The position numbers and the translations under genes were made by a program. Under the pieces are notes generated by a model. That model had not been told where the DNA came from and did no database searches. It saw nothing but the letters and a program-made list of their open reading frames with translations. From positions 3,100,001 to 3,164,000 of the forward strand of contig NZ_CP139698.1 of NCBI RefSeq assembly GCF_034372165.1: DNA of 64,000 nucleotides, read 5' to 3'. Below, one piece after another: positions 16,766-23,484 of this stretch (positions within the stretch are counted from its first letter, which is position 1; each line of letters opens with the position of its first letter). The stretch is from Christiangramia sp. OXR-203. Lineage in GTDB: Bacteria > Bacteroidota > Bacteroidia > Flavobacteriales > Flavobacteriaceae.

Positions 16766-16810
16766 TTTTAGAAACATCATTTTGTGGCAAAACAAACGCA
16801 AACAGTATAA

Positions 16811-17458
16811 ATGGAAATAGACCACATATTCATTTTTTCAAACAAAAAAGGGATAGAAGCCGACGACTTGGTCGAATTTGGTTTTACCGAAGGAGTCAGT
16901 CGTGTCCACCCTGGACAGGGAACAACCAACCGAAAATTCTATTTTGAAAATTTTTTCCTCGAAATTCTTTGGGTAATCAGCGAGAAAGAAATTCAAAGCG
17001 AAGTTACGGCCAAAACCAAGCTTTGGGAGCGGTCTCAATTCCAAAAAAACCGACATTCACGTTTTGGACTGTGTTTGGTAAATTCAGAATCTACCGACGA
17101 ACTTTTTCAACAAAGCGAAGTCTATCAACCAGATTATTTCCCAAAAGGGATGTCCATAGATATCATCACAAATGAAATATGCCCAAAACTTCCTTGGACA
17201 TTCAGGCTTCCCTATCGTGGTAAAACGAAAGAGCATAGCGAACCTACTGAACACCCAAACGGAATACAATCGCTTACAAAGGCAATATTTGAGTACCCGA
17301 TGGAAAATGACCATCTGGATTTTGTACAATATTTTAGAGCTGTCGATACTCTTCAGTTTAGAAATACAAAACGAACGCACTTGAACCTTGAATTTGACAA
17401 CAATGGCCAAGGAAAATCAAAAGAATTTGACGAACTGAATTTAACCATCAACTATTGA
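16811..17458 (+). CDS. VOC-superfamily (glyoxalase-like) protein
   Basis: 215 residues. The beginning MEIDHIFIFSNKKG is the first strand of a vicinal-oxygen-chelate fold with a metal-type His at residue 5; FYFENFFLEILWVISEKE gives the paired strand with the Glu ligand near residue 51, and a second half (IIT...FRLPYRG, THLNLEFDNNG) completes the glyoxalase-like-domain arrangement. These domains bind a metal and small substrates such as fosfomycin, bleomycin or dioxygenase substrates; the reaction here is unknown. The stop codon TGA is followed directly by the ATG of the first serine hydrolase gene, so the two are translated together. Confidence 0.75.
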   Translation: MEIDHIFIFSNKKGIEADDLVEFGFTEGVSRVHPGQGTTNRKFYFENFFLEILWVISEKEIQSEVTAKTKLWERSQFQKNRHSRFGLCLVNSESTDELFQQSEVYQPDYFPKGMSIDIITNEICPKLPWTFRLPYRGKTKEHSEPTEHPNGIQSLTKAIFEYPMENDHLDFVQYFRAVDTLQFRNTKRTHLNLEFDNNGQGKSKEFDELNLTINY

Positions 17459-18727
17459 ATGAAAAGACTGCTTAACTATTTGATTATCGGGGTTTTGATA
17501 ATATCCTGTAACCAACAAAAATCAAAAACACCAAAAAACAACGAGAAAACTCTTACGGCGAAAGATTTCCTAACGGCTCGACTAGATTCCATTCAAAAGA
17601 ACGGAAAACTAATCGGATTCGGAGTAGCGATGGTTAATGAAAATGGTGTCCTGTATGAAAATGGTTTTGGATTTTCTAACAACAAAACCAAAGAAAAATA
17701 CACCAAAAACACCGTTCAGCATATTGCCTCTGTCTCAAAAACGTTAATTGGCATTAGTTTAATGAAAGCGAAAGAATTGGGTAAGTTAGAACTCGACAAC
17801 CCTATTAACGACTATCTTCCCTTCAAAGTCATAAATCCCAATTACCCAAATGAGACCATCTCTATCCGCCATTTGGCAACACATACATCTGGTATAAACG
17901 ATTCGGACCAGTATATGAACAAAGCTTGGTATTTAACACCTAACCAAGACTTATCCAATGTAAGAACTGATTATCCTGCACAACAACTAAATCCAAACGA
18001 CAGCAAAGTCCCGATGGAGGACTATCTAAAAGAATATTTGGTAAAAAACGGAACCTACTATGATGTAAACAATTATATCGATTTTAGTCCTGGAGAACGC
18101 TACAACTACTCAAATATCGGGGCAACGCTTTGTGCGCTGATTATTGAAAAGGCTACCGGAATGCCTTTTGATGTTTTTACTCAAGAGCATATTCTACAGC
18201 CATTGGGGATGACTTCATCCGGTTGGTCGTTGGAAGACATAGACATATCAAAACACTCAAGACTTTACCGAAACGATTATTCGTTGTTGCCTTTTTACTC
18301 AGCAATTACCTATCCAGATGGGATGTTGATTTCTTCAAGTAGCGATATGGCAAAATACCTTACCGAATTGGTCAAAGGATATGCTGGGAAAGGCACGCTC
18401 TTAACCAAAGAGAGTTATCAGGAATTGTTTAGAGAACAACTTGATGAGGAAAATTTCGATGGCAGGGACGACACAAACCCATATAATGGGGATTACAGCC
18501 CTGGCTTGTTCATCGGGCATAGTGCAAAAGGGTATGTTGGGCACTCAGGTGGCGATGCAGGAGTTGGTACTTGGATGTATTTTGACAAAAACACCAAAAT
18601 GGGCAGGTACATCGTTATTAATACCGATATGGGAAATGATAACAGAGCTAAAGAGTTAGAATATTACGCGATTTGGGATTTGATGGATGAGTATTTTGAA
18701 AAACTGAAAGCTGAAAAAGAAAACTAA
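17459..18727 (+). CDS. Serine hydrolase of the beta-lactamase (class C/PBP-like) family, lipoprotein
   Basis: 422 residues. A signal peptide with lipobox-like VLIISC (Cys ~19) places it outside the cytoplasm. Active-site motifs of the class C/S12 group: S-V-S-K (SxxK near residue 100, in HIASVSKTLIGISL), Y-S-N (YNYSNIGATL, about 220) and H-S-G-G (in place of KTG, about 363). Members of this family act as D-aminopeptidases, esterases or PBP-like enzymes, and few are true beta-lactamases. It starts immediately after the VOC gene and is followed 26 bp on by a second hydrolase of the same family. Confidence 0.88.
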   Translation: MKRLLNYLIIGVLIISCNQQKSKTPKNNEKTLTAKDFLTARLDSIQKNGKLIGFGVAMVNENGVLYENGFGFSNNKTKEKYTKNTVQHIASVSKTLIGISLMKAKELGKLELDNPINDYLPFKVINPNYPNETISIRHLATHTSGINDSDQYMNKAWYLTPNQDLSNVRTDYPAQQLNPNDSKVPMEDYLKEYLVKNGTYYDVNNYIDFSPGERYNYSNIGATLCALIIEKATGMPFDVFTQEHILQPLGMTSSGWSLEDIDISKHSRLYRNDYSLLPFYSAITYPDGMLISSSSDMAKYLTELVKGYAGKGTLLTKESYQELFREQLDEENFDGRDDTNPYNGDYSPGLFIGHSAKGYVGHSGGDAGVGTWMYFDKNTKMGRYIVINTDMGNDNRAKELEYYAIWDLMDEYFEKLKAEKEN

Positions 18728-18753
18728 CCATCGACACCATAAATAAAATAGCA

Positions 18754-19842
18754 TTGACAAAAAGAACTCGGACACTACTAATAGCTTTAGCCTTAACATC
18801 AACTATCAGTTGCAATCAAAAGAACACCACCAAAAACAAAAGCACGGAGGAAATTGTAAAGTATTTTGCCGGGCAGTTTTTGGATGACGATAGAATTCAT
18901 TCGGTGTCCATTGCACTTGTAAATAACGGAAAAGAAGATACGTTCCATTTTGGACAACAGAACCCAAACAGGAACAACCCACCAACTGACTCAACGCTCT
19001 ACGAACTGGCTTCCGTCACCAAAACGTTTACGGGAACTTTGGTAGCCAAAGCAGTTCTCGATGGAAAAATTACGCTCGATGACGATATTCGGGATTACTT
19101 GCCAAGAGAATATCCCAATTTTGAATATGAAGGGGAGGCAGTCACCATAAAAGATATCATCACCCATACGGGAGGCTTCCCAAACTTTCCGCCTTCATCG
19201 GAAAACAAAGAGGTATTTTGGAAAGGATTGCATCAGATTAAAATTGACTTAAAACCAGGGACTGAATTTAACTATTCAAACACCGCACCTGAAATAACCG
19301 CTTATATTCTTGAACAGGTCTACGACATTCCCTACCAACAACTCGTAACAAAATTTATCCTGGAACCCAATGGAATGACGAACACAAAATTCGTCCTTGA
19401 TGAAAATGAGAAAAAATTATTGATACAGGGCTATAATGGCGATAAAAAACCCCAAGAGCACTTTAAAAATAACCTATGGGGCGGGATTTCGGGACTACAT
19501 TCCAACACGACAGATTTACTCAAGTACATCAAGTATAGCCTGAACGATTCTATACTGGAAGTAAAGGAATCGCGTAAAAACTTTTTCAGCACCCAATACG
19601 ATTTTGACATTGGCTATCATTGGAACATTGTTGAAATAGAAGATGAAATATGCTATCGGCATCACGGAGGAATCTGGGGAATGCAGAATTGGTTGATGAT
19701 TTTCCCGGAATCCAATTTCGGAATTGCCGTTTTATCGAATGCAAGCTTTGAAGGCGGACTGTTCTCAGAAGGTATAGATGACAAGCTTGAAAATTTGGCT
19801 CTAAAGATTAAAAGTGAAATGACATCAAGTCTAGAAAAATAA
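18754..19842 (+). CDS. Second serine hydrolase of the beta-lactamase family, lipoprotein
   Basis: 362 residues from a TTG start; no ATG or GTG lies in a place that would keep the signal sequence, which ends in a lipobox (LTSTISC, Cys ~20). The catalytic motifs are S-V-T-K (ELASVTKTFTGTL), Y-S-N (FNYSNTAPEITAY) and HHGG (YRHHGGIWGMQNWL). It is related to, but clearly diverged from, its upstream neighbour, so they look like an old duplication within the cassette rather than a recent copy. Substrate unknown. The gene ends 78 bp before repeat R4. Confidence 0.86.
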   Translation: MTKRTRTLLIALALTSTISCNQKNTTKNKSTEEIVKYFAGQFLDDDRIHSVSIALVNNGKEDTFHFGQQNPNRNNPPTDSTLYELASVTKTFTGTLVAKAVLDGKITLDDDIRDYLPREYPNFEYEGEAVTIKDIITHTGGFPNFPPSSENKEVFWKGLHQIKIDLKPGTEFNYSNTAPEITAYILEQVYDIPYQQLVTKFILEPNGMTNTKFVLDENEKKLLIQGYNGDKKPQEHFKNNLWGGISGLHSNTTDLLKYIKYSLNDSILEVKESRKNFFSTQYDFDIGYHWNIVEIEDEICYRHHGGIWGMQNWLMIFPESNFGIAVLSNASFEGGLFSEGIDDKLENLALKIKSEMTSSLEK

Positions 19843-19920
19843 TAGAATGTCACATACTTATCAGGTCAGATGTGATTCTTATAAGTCTATTATAAAAAAG
19901 TAAACCACTATACATCAAAC

Positions 19921-20116
19921 CACTCAGCACATTCCCCTACATTCCACGCTTACCTGCCGAAAAAGGCAGGCAATCACTTCATTTCGGGAAAAGAGCTTCA
20001 CTACAACTATCTTAGACACAATCCCCAATTTTGGCTTTCCATTGCGCTACCCCTACCCGCAGCGCTGGGTAGGAACGCTACATTCCCAAGCCAAAACCGT
20101 GAATAGAGTCCGCTTC
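19921..20116 (+). repeat. Cassette-bordering repeat R4 (last copy)
   Basis: Fourth copy, 196 bp. It keeps the same layout but changes the stems in compensating ways: stem 1 is CCTGCC/GGCAGG (19953-19958/19965-19970), stem 2 is CCTACCC/GGGTAGG (20052-20058/20067-20073) and the outer stem is TTTTGGCTT/AAGCCAAAA. No cassette gene follows; instead there is a folded non-coding region and ssb. Confidence 0.92.
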
Positions 20117-20135
20117 CACAACGGAAAGCCATCAC

Positions 20136-20564
20136 TTCGGTTTTCTTAACGGAATTTTCGGCAAGAACTTCTTGAGCCCTTGCTCGAAAATGCCTAAAAA
20201 CCGAACCGCTGTCTTACACATTTTAAGGGGTTTATAATGGATAAAGCCTTTGTTGTTTTTCGGGTCGTCGAAAAACAGGCAGTACATAACCAATTCTAGA
20301 TTAAACCCAATCGCTCGCTTCGCTTAACTTTCCGTACGCTCAGGTCACGACCAGATTTAAAAGAATTGCTAATGTCCTTATGGAACTTGTCAAGACCGTG
20401 GCAAGTTTTCGTGAAAAATAAGGTATCTACTTCCTTGAAATCCGCTAAAAATGGTCGGATTTACTACGTCGCAAACACACCTGATTTTTCCCAAAAAGTC
20501 TTGACAAAACCCACTCTATCCATTGTGCTACGCACGAAAGAAATCAAACAAACACCCCTTAAAA
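20136..20564. other. Highly structured non-coding region between cassette array and ssb
   Basis: No credible gene. Nested inverted repeats: (1) TTCGGTTTT/AAAACCGAA (20136-20144/20197-20205) enclosing ATTTTCG..CAAG/CTTGC..CGAAAAT, a ~70-nt hairpin; (2) TTTTAAGGGG/CCCCTTAAAA (20221-20230/20555-20564) bracketing the rest; (3) GTTTTTCG/CGAAAAAC with 6-nt loop (20255-20276); (4) TTGTCAAGAC/GTCTTGACAA (20387-20396/20498-20507). None has a T-run, so these are not plain terminators. Candidate roles: single-strand promoter or replication origin of the leading region, or a structured RNA. A 67-codon frame at 20366-20569 overlaps two of these stems and is not considered a gene. Confidence 0.6.
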
Positions 20565-20616
20565 TTTAATCACAGTTGAATTTGAAAGGGAAATATTAAT
20601 CTTTAAATCTTTAGTT

Positions 20617-20961
20617 ATGAGTACGATTAAAAATCACGTGCAATTGATTGGAAACGTTGGGCAGGAACCAACCGTTACGAACCTTGAAAGCGGTAAAAAA
20701 GTAGCCCGCTTCTCACTCGCTACAAATGAGTATTACAAAGACAGCAAAGGCGAAAAGCAAACAGATACCAACTGGCATACCGTAGTTGCTTGGGGTAAGA
20801 CTGCTGAAATCGTAGAAAAGTATGTTGAAAAAGGTAAGGAAGTGGGCATTGTAGGGAAACTGAAAACCAGAACCTACACCACCGATGATGGTAACCAACG
20901 CTATGTTACCGAAGTGGTAGCCGATGAAATCCTATTACTAGGAAGCAAAAATGACAAGTAG
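20617..20961 (+). CDS. ssb: Single-stranded DNA-binding protein (ICE-encoded)
   Basis: 114 residues forming one OB fold: start MSTIKNHVQLIGNVGQEPTV, middle VARFSLATNEYY, and TNWHTVVAWGKTAEIVEKYVEKGKEVGIVGKL. It stops soon after the OB fold (ending LLLGSKNDK) and lacks the acidic DDDIPF-type tip used by housekeeping SSB to recruit repair and replication partners. It would coat the transferred strand or the replicating element. It lies 1.3 kb from the candidate oriT and 50 bp after the folded region, as expected for a leading-region gene. Followed by its own terminator. Confidence 0.95.
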   Translation: MSTIKNHVQLIGNVGQEPTVTNLESGKKVARFSLATNEYYKDSKGEKQTDTNWHTVVAWGKTAEIVEKYVEKGKEVGIVGKLKTRTYTTDDGNQRYVTEVVADEILLLGSKNDK

Positions 20962-20972
20962 AACTTAAAATT

Positions 20973-21010
20973 AAAGAGGGCGTTCCTCTCGAAAGTTGCG
21001 CCCTCTTTTT
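20973..21010 (+). terminator. Terminator of ssb
   Basis: Stem AAAGAGGGCG/CGCCCTCTTT (20973-20982/20999-21008) with an 16-nt loop and following T-run. Confidence 0.88.
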
Positions 21011-21040
21011 CATTATTAATTCCATAAAACAGAAATCACA

Positions 21041-21421
21041 ATGAAAGCGCAAGTTAACGAAATAAAAGAGCGGTTGCAATATTTTACGGGAACGGAAATG
21101 TTCTACCAAATACCGCTTCTACGAACCCGATTTACCGATGGGCTGAAATACCTGTCCGAAGCTGCCGAATGTTTTTGGCTCATAACGGATGCTTCGGTAA
21201 TCGCCAAAAGTCTGATGAACCGAAGTGAATTTATCACGATTGACTTTAAAAGAATGTCCGAAGAAAGACAGGACTATACAGGGTACGAAGCTGAAATTAT
21301 TTACAGCGATGGTAACGACAATATTTTGGAAACACATCGCTACAATGCCACCGATTTTCCATTGGATGAACTACGTTTATTTTTTGTAAACGATACGCTG
21401 ATGTTACCAAGTGAATACTAA
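21041..21421 (+). CDS. DUF6876-like ICE protein of unknown function
   Basis: 126 residues, mixed alpha/beta, no signal or membrane segment. The pattern FTGTEMFYQIPLLRTRFTDGLKYLSEAAECFWLITDAS is one I associate with small proteins recurring beside ssb and mobilisation genes on Bacteroidota conjugative elements (DUF6876). No catalytic motif is seen. It lies between the ssb terminator and another small ICE gene 12 bp downstream, in the presumed leading region. Function unknown; an anti-restriction or anti-SOS role would fit the position but is only a guess. Confidence 0.7.
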   Translation: MKAQVNEIKERLQYFTGTEMFYQIPLLRTRFTDGLKYLSEAAECFWLITDASVIAKSLMNRSEFITIDFKRMSEERQDYTGYEAEIIYSDGNDNILETHRYNATDFPLDELRLFFVNDTLMLPSEY

Positions 21422-21433
21422 AATCGGGAAGCT

Positions 21434-21631
21434 ATGATTTATCTAAATTTTACCGATTTGAGCGAGGAAGCGCAAGAGCGATTAATTGCAAATTCCAAAG
21501 AAGATGTCAAGAAAAAATATGGCAAGGATTTGATGGAAAATGCTACAAAGCACCACAATAATTTGGACCAAATGCTTGACGAGGAAGCGTTACGGAATTT
21601 ATATTCCTATACCTATGTATTTAATATATGA
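21434..21631 (+). CDS. Small hypothetical ICE protein
   Basis: 65 residues, acidic and helical (LSEEAQERLIANSKEDVKKKYGKDLMENATKHHNNLDQML). No recognised domain. The start ATG sits 12 bp after the DUF6876-like gene, so they are probably co-transcribed; a hairpin with T-run follows 21 bp after the stop. The coding nature is supported by that position and the lack of an alternative frame, not by any family match. Confidence 0.6.
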   Translation: MIYLNFTDLSEEAQERLIANSKEDVKKKYGKDLMENATKHHNNLDQMLDEEALRNLYSYTYVFNI

Positions 21632-21652
21632 TTGATAATTTTTAAAGAAATG

Positions 21653-21682
21653 CACCTCTGAATTTTCAGGGGTGTTTTCATT
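21653..21682 (+). terminator. Terminator after the small leading-region genes
   Basis: Stem CACCTCTG/CAGGGGTG (21653-21660/21667-21674, one T-G pair) with TTTTC tail. Confidence 0.78.
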
Positions 21683-21689
21683 TTTAGTG

Positions 21690-22060
21690 CATTCATAATC
21701 ACGAAAAAATTGTATCTTTATTTCGCTGAAATACAGCACACAATTTAAGTACAGTTATCCATTTTTTGACTTTCGCCGATAACCGTACCCATCGATAAAC
21801 AACATATCGGAAATTTCATTTCCTAAAAAATGGCAATCAGCTTTTGAGCTGAATTGTATGGATTTTTGTCCCGCGAGCGGGACGAAAAGGAATAGCAAGA
21901 GGGTAACACGCTACGCGGTGTTACATATTCCTTTTCGTTTTCAAATCATTGAAAATCAGCTGTGTAGAATAATTTTTAATTTTTTGATTTTCAGCAATTT
22001 GCGACAAATGCCCTCAAAACGCCCATTTTTCGGGAAGGATTTGCGACAAATCGGCGAAAT
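21690..22060. other. Candidate oriT / mob promoter region
   Basis: Gene-free stretch immediately before the mobilisation genes. It holds hairpin GTCCCG-CGAG-CGGGAC (21868-21883), then a 13-bp inverted repeat ACGAAAAGGAATA/TATTCCTTTTCGT (21882-21894/21926-21938) enclosing the hairpin GTAACAC/GTGTTAC (21903-21909/21918-21924). A smaller hairpin GCTG/CAGC lies near 21727. This density of nested inverted repeats next to a relaxase gene is what an origin of transfer looks like; the nick site cannot be placed from sequence alone. Confidence 0.6.
21997..22051 (+). promoter_or_regulatory. Paired 13-bp direct repeats before the mob operon
   Basis: ATTTGCGACAAAT occurs at 21997-22009 and 22039-22051, exactly 42 bp apart (four helical turns), ending 9 bp before the first mob start codon. 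Each is itself an imperfect palindrome (ATTTG-cga-CAAAT). Likely binding sites for the BfmA-like accessory protein or another repressor; they could also belong to oriT. Confidence 0.65.
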
Positions 22061-22441
22061 ATGGACACATTTATCGGCATTAGATTCAAGAAGGGAACAG
22101 CAAAACGTTTTCAGGAATTCTCACGTACACACTTCAAGACCCATACCGAGGCAATGGAAGCTATCCTCGATTTTTTCTTCTACAACGAAATTTCACCAAA
22201 GGAAAATTTAGGACCAACTGGACGCACCATTGAAGCCAAATTATTAAAACGCATTAATGCAGTAATCGCAATTATGCGTGATGTGGAAAAGACCCAAACC
22301 AAACCTACGGTCGCAATGTTGCAATCACTATTTGAAATGGATGAACCCAAAAAGAAACCCTTGATTTTGGAAAAGAAATTCACTGAAGAGAAGAAAGAAG
22401 TCCGCTTTCGCGAAAAGCGTAAAAACTCAAATCAATTATAA
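22061..22441 (+). CDS. BfmA/BtgA-like mobilisation accessory protein
   Basis: 126 residues. N-terminal half (IGIRFKKGTAKRFQEFSRTHFKTHTEAMEAILDFFFYNEI) resembles a ribbon-helix-helix DNA-binding fold; a helical, basic C-terminal half ends KEVRFREKRKNSNQL. This is the pattern of the BfmA/BtgA family, small proteins encoded before the relaxase on Bacteroidota mobile elements that help the relaxase bind oriT. It starts 9 bp after the 13-bp direct repeats and ends 11 bp before the relaxase gene. Confidence 0.8.
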   Translation: MDTFIGIRFKKGTAKRFQEFSRTHFKTHTEAMEAILDFFFYNEISPKENLGPTGRTIEAKLLKRINAVIAIMRDVEKTQTKPTVAMLQSLFEMDEPKKKPLILEKKFTEEKKEVRFREKRKNSNQL

Positions 22442-22452
22442 AAATTACGGCT

Positions 22453-23484
22453 ATGTACATTAATATCACCGCACAAAAATTAGGGGCCAATTACAGTCAA
22501 AGTTCAGCCGATTTTGTGGACTATCTCGAAAAGGAAAATGAAGGTCTCGAAAAAGAAGAGATGGAACACTTTTTTAACCAATATGGCGATGAGATTTCAG
22601 CTAAAGAGGTGGTCAAAGAGATTGATGGCAATACCGCCAAACTCAAAAAGAAAGAACCAAAATTTTATTCCATCACGGTCAGTCCATCAAAATACGAATT
22701 GCGGAAACTCGAAAACAATAGTGAAGATTTAAAACGATATACCCGGGAATTGATGAAGGATTATGCTGCCAGTTTCAACCGGGAAATCAATGGACGAAAA
22801 GTAACTGTAGATGACATTAAATACTTTGCCAAAATCGAACACCAACGAACTTTTAAAGGCACAGATTTTCAGGTGCGAGAAAACCAACCTTTTGCTACCA
22901 AGATTCTTGAATTGAAACAAGAAGTCAGGCGCATTCAACAAGGTCAAGCAACAGGCAATATAGAACGGTTGAAATTAAAAATTAGGAAGTTAGAAAAGGA
23001 AGCACCACACCAACTCAATGGCAAGCGGATTGTCCAGGGAATGAAGAAACCTGGAAACCAAAGCCACATTCATATAATCGTTAGTCGCAAGGATGCATCC
23101 AATTCGTCCAGCCTTTCCCCAGGAAGTAAACACAAGGCATCCGAAGTCAAGATGCACGGCAAAAAAGTTAAACGTGGTTTTGACCGTGACCAGTTTTTTG
23201 AACGTACCGAAAAGACGTTTGACAAGACCTTTGGCTATAACAGAAACTATGCTGAAACCTACAAAGCCAAAAAAGATTTTATGAAAAATCCCAAACTCTA
23301 TTTTGCCGCATTAATGAAGTTGCCAGCCAATGAAAAGGCAGTGGCCTTTAAAATAATGGGCAAGTCAGGTATTCCGTTAATCCCCAATATCCCGACCAGT
23401 AAAGCAAAGTTGGCACTTCGGGTCTTTAAGCGGTTACGAAAAGGTGCTGAAATTGCGGTCAAGTCAAGCTCTATTGGGATATGA
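22453..23484 (+). CDS. mobB: MobB-type relaxase (DUF5712 family)
   Basis: 343 residues. It begins MYINITAQKLGANY; a helical, charged middle region (about 110-195) precedes the QSHIHIIVSRKD motif (about residues 200-212), the H-x-H of HUH-type nicking enzymes. The catalytic Tyr may be one of several N-terminal Tyr residues and is not assigned. The C-terminal ~100 residues (GKKVKRGFDRDQFFERTEKTFDKTFGYNR) are basic. It would nick one strand at oriT and lead it through the pore. It overlaps the coupling ATPase gene by 4 bp, so the two are co-translated. Confidence 0.85.
   Translation: MYINITAQKLGANYSQSSADFVDYLEKENEGLEKEEMEHFFNQYGDEISAKEVVKEIDGNTAKLKKKEPKFYSITVSPSKYELRKLENNSEDLKRYTRELMKDYAASFNREINGRKVTVDDIKYFAKIEHQRTFKGTDFQVRENQPFATKILELKQEVRRIQQGQATGNIERLKLKIRKLEKEAPHQLNGKRIVQGMKKPGNQSHIHIIVSRKDASNSSSLSPGSKHKASEVKMHGKKVKRGFDRDQFFERTEKTFDKTFGYNRNYAETYKAKKDFMKNPKLYFAALMKLPANEKAVAFKIMGKSGIPLIPNIPTSKAKLALRVFKRLRKGAEIAVKSSSIGI

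Noticed and set aside
17459-19842. Calling the two serine hydrolases antibiotic-resistance beta-lactamases
   Set aside because: They have SxxK and YxN, but HSGG/HHGG in place of KTG. These motifs are shared with esterases and D-peptidases; nothing shows activity on beta-lactams.
14077-20116. Idea that the cassette repeats are true integron attC sites
   Set aside because: They lack the GTTRRRY/RYYYAAC core pairs of attC, there is no IntI-type integrase in the window, and the cassettes have their own promoters. Only the folded shape is similar.
20366-20569. 67-codon frame in the folded region before ssb
   Set aside because: It overlaps two inverted-repeat arms, has no family resemblance and no promoter or start context; treated as non-coding.
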